A stretch of 64,000 nt of DNA from CAMLHP01 sp035759745 (GTDB lineage: Bacteria > Gemmatimonadota > Gemmatimonadetes > Gemmatimonadales > GWC2-71-9): positions 1-64,000 of the forward strand of contig DASTUF010000054.1 of assembly GCA_035759745.1 (NCBI GenBank). The letters run 5' to 3'. The translations under genes and the position numbers were made by a program. Every line of letters starts with the position of its first letter. The first letter of the stretch is position 1. Shown here piece after piece: positions 1 to 8,588 of this stretch. The notes under the pieces were generated by a model. The model saw nothing but the letters and a program-made list of their open reading frames with translations, did no database searches and was not told where the DNA came from.

Positions 1-857
1 GCCTGCTCCTGCTCGTCCCGCAACTGGCTCAGCGGAATGATCCGGGCCGCCTGGCTTTCGCCGCGCAGGTACACCCGCTCGCGGAAGATGTCGACCGCCA
101 CGACCTTCTCCGAACCAACCGCGGTCTGGAGGATCTTGCCCTCCTTGGGGAACCGCTTGCGGCTGGCCACGTAGAACTCGTGCTCGTACTTGAGGCAGCA
201 GAGCAGGCGGCCACAGCCGCCAGAGATCTGGGACGGATTGAGCGAGAGGTGCTGGTCCTTGGCGAGACCGAGGTTGACCGGCGTGAGTTCCTTGAGCCAC
301 GAGGAGCAGCAGTACTCCCTGCCGCAGCGGCCCACCCCCGAGAGTTGTGCCGCCTCGTCGCGCACCCCGATCTGCCGCAGCTCGATCCGGGTCCGGAACT
401 GGCTGGCGAGGTCGCGTACCAGGGTGCGGAAGTCCACCCGCCGCTCGGCGGTGAAGTAGATGGTGAGCTTGGCCCGGTCCCACTGCCATTCGCAGTCGCT
501 GACCTTCATCACCAGGTCGTGCGCCCGCACCCGCTCCATGACCTTCCGGCGCACCGCTTCTTCCGAGCCGCGCGCTTCCTTCCAGGTCTCGAGATCTTCG
601 GGTGTGGCACGACGGACTACATCGCGGACTGGCGCCTTCTCGCCCACCACCGCCTCGCCCACGGCGCAGCCGGTGCAGGCTCCCGCGCACTTCTTCTCGG
701 CGACGGCGCCGGCCGCACTGACATGACCGAAGTCACGGCCCCGCTCCGCCTCGACCACGACCGCTTCGCCAGTGCGCACTTCGTCCGCACCGGCCCACCG
801 GAAATAGCTTCGTCGTGTTCCCTTGAAGCGGACCTCGAGGAGAGTACCGTCGGCCAT
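1..857 (-). CDS. ricT: PSP1-domain protein RicT (YaaT-like), 3' end cut by window edge
   Basis: The frame starts at ATG 857, which overlaps the accA stop (TGATG), and stays open to the window edge, giving about 285 residues. The PSP1 core carries the family's cysteine signatures GRCGREYCC (Cys183 and Cys184 are the last two) and SGGCGRLLCCLKYE about 25-30 residues later. In Bacillus, RicT works with RicA and RicF in an Fe-S-containing complex that affects RNase Y and mRNA maturation; the role in this organism is inferred. An additional Cys57-x3-Cys61-x2-Cys64 cluster (KKCAGACTGCAVG) lies near the N-terminus and could bind metal. The gene is translationally coupled to accA and dnaE. The C-terminus lies outside the window. 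Confidence 0.85.
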   Translation of the reverse strand, partial: MADGTLLEVRFKGTRRSYFRWAGADEVRTGEAVVVEAERGRDFGHVSAAGAVAEKKCAGACTGCAVGEAVVGEKAPVRDVVRRATPEDLETWKEARGSEEAVRRKVMERVRAHDLVMKVSDCEWQWDRAKLTIYFTAERRVDFRTLVRDLASQFRTRIELRQIGVRDEAAQLSGVGRCGREYCCSSWLKELTPVNLGLAKDQHLSLNPSQISGGCGRLLCCLKYEHEFYVASRKRFPKEGKILQTAVGSEKVVAVDIFRERVYLRGESQAARIIPLSQLRDEQEQ

Positions 858-1822
858 CATGCCTCTTCGTAGACGCCCATCGCGCCGTACTTCTCGGCGC
901 GCCGCCGCACCAGCCGGTCGGGCTTTACCTTGCGGAGCTCGCCTACATGGCGGATCAGCGCGGCGCGCACCGCTTCGCCGGTCGCGTCGGGATCGAGGTG
1001 CGCGGCGCCCAGGGCCTCGGGGATGATCTCGTCCACCACCTTGAACTCGAGCAGGTCGGGCGCCGTGAGCTTGAGTGCTTCCGCGGCGCGCGCGCGCTGG
1101 GAGGCGTCCTTCCAGAGAATCGCGGCACAGCCCTCGGGCGAGATGACGGAGTACACCGAATTCTCCAGCATGAGCACCCGGTCGGCCACGCCCAGCGCCA
1201 GCGCCCCGCCCGAGCCGCCCTCGCCGATCACCACGGCGACCGCGGGCGTCGGCAGCGCGCTCATCGCGAGGATGTTGCGGGCAAGCGCTTCGCTCTGGCC
1301 CCGCTCCTCGGCGCCCAGGCCGGGATAGGCGCCGGGCGTGTCGATCAGCGTGATGACCGGCACGCCGAACTTGGCGGCGAGTTGCATCAGCCGGAGCGCC
1401 TTCCGATAACCCTCGGGGTGTGGCATCCCGAAGTTGCGCTTGAGATTGTCCTTGGTGTCGCGGCCCTTCTGGTGGCCGATCACCATCACCGTCTCGCCGT
1501 CGAGCCGGGCCCAGCCACCCACGATGGCGGGGTCGTCCATGAACAGCCGGTCACCGTGGAGTTCGATGAAGTCGGTAAAGATGCTGCTGAGGTAGTCGAG
1601 GGTGTATGGGCGACGCGGGTGGCGGGCGACCTGCACCCGCTGGATGGGAGTGAGCCCGCTGTAGATCTCGGCGCGAAGCTTCTCCAGCTTGGCCTCGAGG
1701 CCTGTCACCTCACCTGACACATCCACCCTGTTGTCCGAGTGGACCCGCGACAGGTCCTCGATCTGGCGCTCCAGTTCCAGGAGCGGCTTCTCGAACTCAA
1801 GGGTGTACAGGGATGGAGGCAT
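857..1822 (-). CDS. accA: Acetyl-CoA carboxylase carboxyltransferase subunit alpha
   Basis: A 321-residue protein, the usual AccA length. AccA with AccD transfers the carboxyl group from carboxybiotin to acetyl-CoA, the first committed step of fatty-acid synthesis, in the cytoplasm. The N-terminal helix contains LEFEKPLLELERQIEDL (8-24). The crotonase-type core shows DTPGAYPG (161-168), GEGGSGGALALG (200-211, oxyanion loop) and SPEGCAAILWKD (228-239). The ATG at 1822 lies 3 bases after the dnaE stop, and the stop overlaps the ricT start, so it is the middle gene of a tight dnaE-accA-ricT unit. accD is not in the window. Coupling of accA to dnaE is a common bacterial arrangement. Confidence 0.97.
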   Translation of the reverse strand: MPPSLYTLEFEKPLLELERQIEDLSRVHSDNRVDVSGEVTGLEAKLEKLRAEIYSGLTPIQRVQVARHPRRPYTLDYLSSIFTDFIELHGDRLFMDDPAIVGGWARLDGETVMVIGHQKGRDTKDNLKRNFGMPHPEGYRKALRLMQLAAKFGVPVITLIDTPGAYPGLGAEERGQSEALARNILAMSALPTPAVAVVIGEGGSGGALALGVADRVLMLENSVYSVISPEGCAAILWKDASQRARAAEALKLTAPDLLEFKVVDEIIPEALGAAHLDPDATGEAVRAALIRHVGELRKVKPDRLVRRRAEKYGAMGVYEEA

Positions 1823-1825
1823 GCC

Positions 1826-4800
1826 TCAGTTGGCCTTCACATAGTGGACGGCGTCCGGTCCGAGCAGGTCGCGGAGGGCCCGCAGGAGGTCCTCACCAGC
1901 CGCGACGCGAACGCGACGGGCGCGGAGGCGCACCGCCTCTCCGTTCCCGTCGCTCCACTCAATATACAGTGGGGTGGGACCCGGGTGGGCGGAACAGAGC
2001 GCCGCGGCGGACCGGACGGTCTCTGCCAGTGGGGCGCTTGGCTGGCGCCAGCGGAGGCTCAGCGCCACCGCTCCACTCTCACGCAGGTCGGCCAGGGCGG
2101 TGGCGTTCTCGACCAGGAACGGTGCCCGATCCTCACCCCGGTCGCGGTCGCTGAAGCCGCCGGTCAGCAGCAGGGCGGCATCCGGCGTGATAACCTGGTT
2201 GAGCCGCGCCCAGGCATCGGGAAACACGATTGCGTCGGCTGTGCCGTGGAAGTCTTCCAGCACCAGGCGGGCGTACTCCTTGCCGGTCTTCTTCGAGATC
2301 TGGCGCTTCACCTGGGTCACCACCGCACCGATGGTGACCGGATGCTCGCTCCATTCCTGGAGCGTGGCCGTGGTGCGGGCGCCGAAGAGCTCGACCTCGC
2401 TCCGATACCGTTCCAGTGGATGGCCGGAGATGAAGAATCCCAGCACCTCCTTCTCCCTGGCCAGCCGCTCGGCCTCGGACCAGGGTGCGAGGTCGGGCAG
2501 CGCGCGCGAGTGCTCCCGGGCCGGCGGTCCCTCACCAAACAGCGACGCCTGTCCCGCCTCGCGCTCGGCCTGGAGCAGTGCCGCTTCAGCCAGTGCGTTC
2601 TCGAGCGCCGCCGTCAGCTGCCGGCGATTGCCACCGAGCCCGTCGCACGCACCCGCCGCCACCAGGGACTCGAGCACCCGCTTGTTGCAGAGGCGGAGGT
2701 CCACCCGCTCCACCAGCTCGGCCAGAGTGGTCAGGGGCTTCTCGGCGCGAGCGGCGATGATCGAGAGGATCGCGCCTTCACCCACGTTGCGAATCGCCCC
2801 GAGCCCGAAGCGCACCCGTCGATCGCCCACCACAGTGAACTTGAAGCCCGACTCGTTGACATCCGGCGCCAGGATCTCGATGCCGAGGCTGCGCGCCTCA
2901 TTGATGTACTGCACCACCTTGTCGGTGTTGCCGATTTCGGCCGACAGGAGCGCCGCCATGAACTCGGCGGGGTAGTGCGCCTTGAGCCAGGCGGTCTGGT
3001 AGGCCAGCACCGAGTACGCCACCGAGTGCGACTTGTTGAAGCCGTAGCGCCCGAAGGTCTCGATCTGCGCCGCGAGTTCCTGCGCCAGCTTCTTCGTATG
3101 GCCCTGGGCGACAGCGCGCTCGACGAAACGGCTCAGCTCCTTCTTGATGAGCCCGGCGTCCTTCTTGCCCACGGCCTTCCGCAGCACGTCCGCTTCGGCC
3201 AGCGAGAAGCCCGCCAGCACGTTGGCGATGCGCATCACCTGTTCCTGGTAGGTGATGACGCCGTACGTGGGCTCGAGCACCTCTTCCAGCAGCGGATGCG
3301 GGTACGTCACCTTCTCCTGGCCCAGCTTGCGCCGGATGAACACCGTGTGCATGCCGGTGTCGAGCGGGCCCGGGCGGAGCAGCGCGTTGGAGGCCACCAG
3401 GTCGTCGAACCGGTCGCACTTCATGGCGCGCAGCGTCTCGGTGGCGAGCGGCGACTCGAACTGGAACACGCCGGCGGTGCGGCCGTCGCGCAGCAGCTCG
3501 TACACCTCGGGGTCGTCGAGCTCCAGCGCGTCGATGTCGATGGTGCGGCCGTGCCGCTCGGCGATCGCTTTCACCGCATCGTGGATGACGGTCAGGGTCT
3601 TGAGGCCGAGCAGGTCCATCTTGAGCATGCCGACCTTCTCGAGCGGACCCATCTCGAACTGGGTGATGATGGAGTCCTCACCCGAGCCGGCCGCTCCCGC
3701 GCCGCGGGTCGGTGCGGTGCACACCGGCACGTAGTCGGCCAGCGGCCCTGGAGCGATCACCACGCCCGCCGCGTGGACCGAGAGATGCCGGCTGATGCCC
3801 TCGATGCGCGAGCTCAGCGACATCAGCCGCTGGTACGCCGGATTCGCGCGGACCAGCTCCTTGAGCTCGTCCACCTTCTCGACCGCCTCGGGAATCGACA
3901 GGCTGTAGGCGGGCCCGGACGGAATCAGCTTGGTGAGCCGGTCGGCCTCGCCCGGCGGGATGCGCAGCACCCGCGCCACGTCCTTCACCGCCGCGCGTGC
4001 CTTCATGGTGCCGAAGGTGACTATCTGGCCTACGCTCTCGCGGCCATAGCGCTCGCGCACGTACTCGATCACTTCGCCCCGGCGCTCGAAGCAGAAGTCC
4101 ACGTCGATGTCGGGCATCGACACGCGCTCGGGATTGAGGAAGCGCTCGAACAGCAGGTCGAACTTGAGCGGGCAGACGTTGGTGATGCCGAGGGAGTACG
4201 CCACCAGCGAGCCGGCGGCGGAGCCGCGGCCCGGCCCCACCGGGATTCCGCGATCGCGCGCGGCCTGGATGAAGTCCTGGACGATGAGGAAGTAGCCGGC
4301 GTAGCCCGCGCCGTTGATGACCGACAGTTCGTAGTCGAGCCGGGTGCGCGCGTCGGCCGGGAGCGGCGTGCCATAGCGTCGGGCCGCGCCGTCCTCGGCC
4401 AGCCGGGCCAGCAGTTCCTCGTCGGTCGCGGCGTCGGCGGGGCGGGGGAACGTCGGCAGGAAGTAGCGCTTCTCGAAGTCGAACTCGCAGCGATCGGCGA
4501 CCACCTGGGTGTTGGCGATGGCGTCGGGTTGCTCGGGGAAGAGCGCCCGCATCTCGGCTTCGCTCTTGACGTACGACTCGGTGCCGGTGAAGCGGAACCG
4601 CTTGGGGTCGTCGAGGTCGCTGCCGGTGCCGATCGCGAGCAGAACGTCGTGGCTTTCCGCGTCCTCCCGCCGGAGATAGTGCGCATCGTTGGTGGCAACG
4701 ACGCCGAGGCCCAGGTCACGCCCCAGCGCGAGCATGCCCTCCTCGACGATGCGCTCCTCGGCGATGCCGTGCTTCTGGATTTCGAGCCAGAAATTTTCCG

Positions 4801-5305
4801 GTCCGAAGACGCGGGAAAACCATGACGCACTTTCGCGGGCGAGGTCGTACCTTTCCTGGCGCAGGTGCAGCGCCACCTCGCCCGACATGCACGCCGCCAG
4901 GCAGACGATGCCCTCCGAATGGCGCTCCAGCACCTCGCGGTCGATCCGCGGGCGCCGGTAGAAGCCTTCGAGGTAGCCGATCGAGCTGAGCCGGATCAGG
5001 TTGCGGTAGCCGGCGCGATTCTTCGCCAGCAGCACCAGGTGGCTGTAGGCAGCGGGAGCGCCGGGGTGCTTTTCCCGGGCCTGCCGGGGGCCAAACGCGA
5101 GGTATGCCTCGAAGCCCAGGATGGGGCGGATACCAGCCGCGCGGGCCGCCGAGTGGAAGCTCCACGCCGCGTGCAGGTTGCCATGATCCGTCACCGCCAG
5201 CGAATCCATCCCCAGCTTCTTGACGTGGCTCACCAGCTCGTCGATCCGGCTGGCCCCGTCCAGGAGCGAGTATTCGCTATGGGTGTGGAGGTGTGCGAAA
5301 GCCAT
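1826..5305 (-). CDS. dnaE: DNA polymerase III subunit alpha (DnaE1 type)
   Basis: 1159 residues, full length for the DnaE1 replicative polymerase. The N-terminal PHP domain starts with HLHTHSEYSLLDG (5-17) and keeps the metal-ligand pattern TDHGNLHA (39-46) and NDAH (206-209), so the PHP metal site looks intact. The polymerase core has GPGRGSAAGS (357-366) and PDIDVDF (398-404). The catalytic aspartates are inferred as D399, D401 and D564 (KMDLLGLKT) by comparison with E. coli DnaE. The C-terminus has helix-hairpin-helix and OB-fold regions. The start ATG at 5305 gives the standard MAFAHLHTHS opening. accA follows 3 bases after the stop. Confidence 0.98.
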   Translation of the reverse strand: MAFAHLHTHSEYSLLDGASRIDELVSHVKKLGMDSLAVTDHGNLHAAWSFHSAARAAGIRPILGFEAYLAFGPRQAREKHPGAPAAYSHLVLLAKNRAGYRNLIRLSSIGYLEGFYRRPRIDREVLERHSEGIVCLAACMSGEVALHLRQERYDLARESASWFSRVFGPENFWLEIQKHGIAEERIVEEGMLALGRDLGLGVVATNDAHYLRREDAESHDVLLAIGTGSDLDDPKRFRFTGTESYVKSEAEMRALFPEQPDAIANTQVVADRCEFDFEKRYFLPTFPRPADAATDEELLARLAEDGAARRYGTPLPADARTRLDYELSVINGAGYAGYFLIVQDFIQAARDRGIPVGPGRGSAAGSLVAYSLGITNVCPLKFDLLFERFLNPERVSMPDIDVDFCFERRGEVIEYVRERYGRESVGQIVTFGTMKARAAVKDVARVLRIPPGEADRLTKLIPSGPAYSLSIPEAVEKVDELKELVRANPAYQRLMSLSSRIEGISRHLSVHAAGVVIAPGPLADYVPVCTAPTRGAGAAGSGEDSIITQFEMGPLEKVGMLKMDLLGLKTLTVIHDAVKAIAERHGRTIDIDALELDDPEVYELLRDGRTAGVFQFESPLATETLRAMKCDRFDDLVASNALLRPGPLDTGMHTVFIRRKLGQEKVTYPHPLLEEVLEPTYGVITYQEQVMRIANVLAGFSLAEADVLRKAVGKKDAGLIKKELSRFVERAVAQGHTKKLAQELAAQIETFGRYGFNKSHSVAYSVLAYQTAWLKAHYPAEFMAALLSAEIGNTDKVVQYINEARSLGIEILAPDVNESGFKFTVVGDRRVRFGLGAIRNVGEGAILSIIAARAEKPLTTLAELVERVDLRLCNKRVLESLVAAGACDGLGGNRRQLTAALENALAEAALLQAEREAGQASLFGEGPPAREHSRALPDLAPWSEAERLAREKEVLGFFISGHPLERYRSEVELFGARTTATLQEWSEHPVTIGAVVTQVKRQISKKTGKEYARLVLEDFHGTADAIVFPDAWARLNQVITPDAALLLTGGFSDRDRGEDRAPFLVENATALADLRESGAVALSLRWRQPSAPLAETVRSAAALCSAHPGPTPLYIEWSDGNGEAVRLRARRVRVAAGEDLLRALRDLLGPDAVHYVKAN

Positions 5306-5496
5306 CAGATGCGCCCGCTTCTTGCGACAGGAAGCCGATCCGGCTGCCTACCCCGCTCCTGGCGGGCCGGTGGCTCGCAAAATGCCCACGAGGCGCCCGT
5401 TTCGGGGGTCAAGCCGACCATTCGGGCCGGTGACGACAACAGCCAGCAGGCCCTCTGGTCGTGGTTCACGGCGGAAGGTATGGACCGCCCACATGA

Positions 5497-5525
5497 TTGT
5501 CAAAAACCGTTGCCGCGCCTAGGCT
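5497..5525 (+). promoter_or_regulatory. Sigma-70-like promoter for the metallopeptidase genes
   Basis: TTGTCA at 5497-5502 and TAGGCT at 5520-5525 are separated by exactly 17 bases and lie 44 bases upstream of the GTG start at 5569. This is the best candidate in the 263-base divergent gap between dnaE (minus) and the peptidase gene (plus). The rest of the gap (5306-5496) shows no other convincing signal. Confidence 0.35.
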
Positions 5526-5568
5526 TGAACAGTCCTTACCGCACGCACGAGCAGTGGGGAGCGACGCC

Positions 5569-7296
5569 GTGAAGTCAATCCATTCCGCCTGGGTCCTCGT
5601 GCCCATCCTGCTGTTGTTTGCCTGCGGGGGCGATCCGGTCGACCCCAACCCGAATCCGGGCCCCCCGCCGCCGCCGCCGCCTCCACCTCCCGCAGGCAGC
5701 TGTGCCAGCCCGGTGGCCGTCACCCTGGCCGTGGGGCAGCATACCATCGTGAATCCATCGAGCGGCGCCGGGTGCATCCAGTTTCCCGCCGCTGGAGCGG
5801 GTGGAGCCGAGTACCTGTACGCCGCGCTTTCCACTGCCGGCCAGGAGACTTCCAGCGGCGTCACGGCGGGCTACCAGATCACGGGAGAAGCACCGGTCGC
5901 GGCCGTGGCAGCGCCGGTCGAGAATCCGGTCGTGCTGGTCCCGCGGCTGGGCGCCTTCGGAACTCGCCGAACCAATGCCGGCTTCCACGCCATGCTGCGC
6001 GCGCGTGAGCGCGTGCTCTCGAAGTCTTCCGGCGCCATCAGCTTTGATGCCGCCCTCGCCGCCCATCGGGTCACGGTGCCTCCGACCGTGGGTCACGAGC
6101 GCACCTTCGAAGTCTGCACCACCGCTGACTGCGGTGGCTTCACCAATGTCGCCGCGACGGCGGTGTACGTGGGAGAGAAATCCGCGATCTACCTCGACGA
6201 CGAAGTGCCGGCGGGCGGCTATTCCGCCGGGGATATCGAGGGCATCGGCCAGTTGTTCGACCAGTACCTCTACCCCATCGACACCACGTCCTTCGGGCGC
6301 GAGTCCGACCTCGACAATAATGGCGTCGTGGTTGCGCTGCTCACCGATGCCGTCAACGACCTCAGCCCCAACTGCAACAGCGATGGCAGCGTCATCCTGG
6401 GCTATTTCTACGGCAACGACCTGCTCCCCGGCAACGCCCATTCCAACGCTGGCGAGATCTTCTACAGCCTGGTGCCCGCGCCGGGCGACGCCGACTGCAC
6501 CATCGACCTGACGTTTGCCCAGGAGTACCTCGGCCCGACGTTCATCCACGAGTTCCAGCACATGATCAGCTTCAACCAGCATGTGCTGGTTGGGGGCGGA
6601 TCTTCCGAGGACACCTGGCTAAACGAGGGGCTTTCACACTACGCTGAGGAGCTCGCGGGCCGGGCGGTGCCGGATCAGTTCTGCGGTGGTGACTGCCTCA
6701 CCCGCTTTGCGGTCGGGGACATAGGCAATTCCTACAGCTACCTTACCGATCCCGAGCAGCATTTCCTGGTCGAGCCCGGCTCCAGCAACGGCTCACTGGC
6801 GGAACGCGGTGCCAACTGGCTGTTCGTGCGCTGGCTGGTGGACCAGTTCGGCGCCGACCTCACGGGGGCGGCTTTCACCCGGCAGTTGGTGGAGACCAGC
6901 AGGGTGGGGGAGGCCAACGTCGAGGCGGTCGCGGTCCAGGACTTCACCACGCTGATTCCCGAGTGGCAGCTGGCCAACTACACCGACGACCTGCCGGGAT
7001 TTTCCGCCGCGAGCGAACGGCTCCGGTATCCCAGCTGGGACTTCCGCTCGACCTTCGCGTCGCTGAACTCCCAGAGCCCTTCCTCATTCCCTCGGGCGTA
7101 TCCCCTGGCACCGGACAGCACCCTGACCGGCGCGTACCAGCGCACCGGTACGCTGCGAGGGGGGTCGGGGCGCCACGTCCGGGTGATCCAGCCGGCCCAG
7201 GGCGCCGCCGTGACGCTGCAGCTCACCGACAGCCAGGGCAACGCCATCGGCGGCAGCGTCGCCGCACCTCGGATCGGCATCGTGAGAATTCGTTAG
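5569..7296 (+). CDS. Secreted gluzincin-type metallopeptidase lipoprotein (M30/hyicolysin-like)
   Basis: 575 residues from GTG 5569, chosen because GGGGAG lies 7 bases upstream and the product begins with a lipoprotein signal (VKSIHSAWVLVPILLLFAC, lipid cysteine C19). A proline-only stretch (about 32-41) links the membrane anchor to the folded part. The zinc motif HEFQH is at 327-331 and WLNEGLSHYAEE at 350-361 supplies the third ligand, probably E353, as in gluzincins. The spacing and the NEG motif resemble M30 peptidases. It probably degrades protein at the cell surface or in the periplasm. Upstream in-frame codons to 5497 are rejected because they precede the signal peptide. The next gene starts 6 bases after the stop. 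Exact family assignment is uncertain. Confidence 0.75.
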   Translation: MKSIHSAWVLVPILLLFACGGDPVDPNPNPGPPPPPPPPPPAGSCASPVAVTLAVGQHTIVNPSSGAGCIQFPAAGAGGAEYLYAALSTAGQETSSGVTAGYQITGEAPVAAVAAPVENPVVLVPRLGAFGTRRTNAGFHAMLRARERVLSKSSGAISFDAALAAHRVTVPPTVGHERTFEVCTTADCGGFTNVAATAVYVGEKSAIYLDDEVPAGGYSAGDIEGIGQLFDQYLYPIDTTSFGRESDLDNNGVVVALLTDAVNDLSPNCNSDGSVILGYFYGNDLLPGNAHSNAGEIFYSLVPAPGDADCTIDLTFAQEYLGPTFIHEFQHMISFNQHVLVGGGSSEDTWLNEGLSHYAEELAGRAVPDQFCGGDCLTRFAVGDIGNSYSYLTDPEQHFLVEPGSSNGSLAERGANWLFVRWLVDQFGADLTGAAFTRQLVETSRVGEANVEAVAVQDFTTLIPEWQLANYTDDLPGFSAASERLRYPSWDFRSTFASLNSQSPSSFPRAYPLAPDSTLTGAYQRTGTLRGGSGRHVRVIQPAQGAAVTLQLTDSQGNAIGGSVAAPRIGIVRIR

Positions 7297-7302
7297 CCGC
7301 CT

Positions 7303-8379
7303 GTGAAGAGACGAGGCTGCATGATCTTCATCATCGTGGTGGGCGCGCTCGTGGCCGGCGCCGGCACGGCCTGGGTTGCCAGCGACGACGTCCGCTACCT
7401 CGCGCGCGCGGGCCTCGAGGAAATTCACATACTGCAGTCCCGCGAGTCGATCGCGGCCATGGTGGCCGATAGCAGTACCCCGCCGGAACTCCGCCGCTCG
7501 CTCTCGCTGGTGCTCGATGCCCGCGACTTCGCCGACTCGCTCGGGCTCGACGCGGCGTCCACCTACACGACCTACAGCGACATCGGCCGCGACACCCTGC
7601 TGCTGGTGCTGCAGGCCTCGCCCCGCGACTGCCTCTGCCCCTACGTGTGGAAGTGGCCCATCGTGGGGCGCATGCCCTACAAGGGATTCTTCGATGTGGA
7701 AGCGGCCCGGCGCGAGGCCGGCCGGCTCGCGGATCAGGGCTACGACATCTATCTCCGCCCGTCGGGTGCGTTTTCGACCCTCGGCTGGTTCGAGGACCCC
7801 CTGCTGTCCACTGCACTCAGCGCGGACCCGGTTGAGCTCGTGGCCACGGTGTTCCACGAGATCGCCCACAATTCGCTCTACGTGAAGAGCGCCACGCCTT
7901 TCAACGAGAGCTTCGCGCAGATGATGGGCTATCGCTCGGCGGAACGCTTCTTCCTGTCGCGGGGTGATTCGGTCGCGGCGCGGCGCGCGGCCGATCGGTG
8001 GCACGACGAGCAGGTCTTCGGCGAGTTCTATGGCGAGCTCACCGAACGGCTCCAGACGCTGTACGCCCTGAAGCTCGACTCCGCCGGCGTGGACTCGGGC
8101 CGCGTGGCCGAGGGCAGTTGGGCCCGCGCCCAGCTCGAGGGCCCGGTACGCGACTCTATCCGGACCTTCCGCATCGGGCCCGTGCGCGACCAGCCGGTCA
8201 ACAACGCCCGCCTGGTCGGCGCCATGATCTATCGCACCAACCTCGAGCAGTTCGAGATGTTCTTCCAGCAGCACGGCGGCGATGTCACCCGCACGCTGCA
8301 CGGGCTGCAGCAACTGGTGGCCGGCGCGGAAGGGGACGAAGCATTTTCGCGACTGGCGGAGGCGGTGACCGACGGCTAA
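7303..8379 (+). CDS. Predicted aminopeptidase, DUF2265 family
   Basis: 358 residues from GTG 7303; ATG 7321 is an alternative that still keeps the hydrophobic segment at about 8-24, which looks like a signal anchor. The DUF2265 signature is clear: GWFEDPLLST (161-170), HEIAHNSLYV with the zinc motif HEIAH at 185-189, then TPFNESFAQ with E202 as likely third ligand. The family is predicted to be zinc aminopeptidases; no activity can be read from sequence alone. It lies 6 bases after the preceding gluzincin gene, so the two are probably co-transcribed. The stop codon lies inside the small palindrome CGGCTAAAGCCG (8373-8384), followed by CGGCTGAAGCCG (8398-8409). Confidence 0.8.
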   Translation: MKRRGCMIFIIVVGALVAGAGTAWVASDDVRYLARAGLEEIHILQSRESIAAMVADSSTPPELRRSLSLVLDARDFADSLGLDAASTYTTYSDIGRDTLLLVLQASPRDCLCPYVWKWPIVGRMPYKGFFDVEAARREAGRLADQGYDIYLRPSGAFSTLGWFEDPLLSTALSADPVELVATVFHEIAHNSLYVKSATPFNESFAQMMGYRSAERFFLSRGDSVAARRAADRWHDEQVFGEFYGELTERLQTLYALKLDSAGVDSGRVAEGSWARAQLEGPVRDSIRTFRIGPVRDQPVNNARLVGAMIYRTNLEQFEMFFQQHGGDVTRTLHGLQQLVAGAEGDEAFSRLAEAVTDG

Positions 8380-8460
8380 AGCCGCCTCTCGGCCCTACGG
8401 CTGAAGCCGCTGGGTCCGACGGCGGGCAAGCTACACCCAATCAGAACCAACCGCTTAATC

Positions 8461-8556
8461 CCCCACGCCCTACGCCCTACGCCCTACGCCCCACGCCCCA
8501 CGCCCCACGCCCCACGCCCTACGCCCTACGCCCTACGCCCTACGCCCTACGCCCCT
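8461..8556 (+). repeat. Heptanucleotide tandem array (ACGCCCY), 13 units
   Basis: Thirteen consecutive 7-base units of ACGCCCT or ACGCCCC begin at 8465 and end at 8555. T and C at the last position are grouped in blocks. The array occupies most of the 209-base gap between the DUF2265 gene and the M20 peptidase gene and ends 33 bases before the M20 start codon. The same family, read as GGGCGTA/GGGGCGT on the other strand, recurs at 59901-59940 and 61764-61831. It has no spacers, so it is not CRISPR. Confidence 0.95.
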
Positions 8557-8588
8557 TAGTTTTCAGCTCCATCTTCCGATTGGCGTTC

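Noticed and set aside
1739..4825. Long open frame antisense to dnaE (over 1000 codons)
   Set aside because: It is a shadow of GC-rich dnaE codons on the other strand: no start signal, no family motif, low-complexity His/Arg/Gly content. The same reasoning removes the long antisense frames over lpd, the M20 gene, E1 alpha, gcvP and the receptors.
5497..5568. N-terminal extension of the gluzincin lipoprotein (MSKTVAAPRLEQ...)
   Set aside because: It would begin at the -35 box and bury the lipoprotein signal; GTG 5569 has the ribosome site and the signal peptide.
8461..8556. CRISPR array
   Set aside because: The repeats are contiguous 7-base units without spacers and no cas gene is present.
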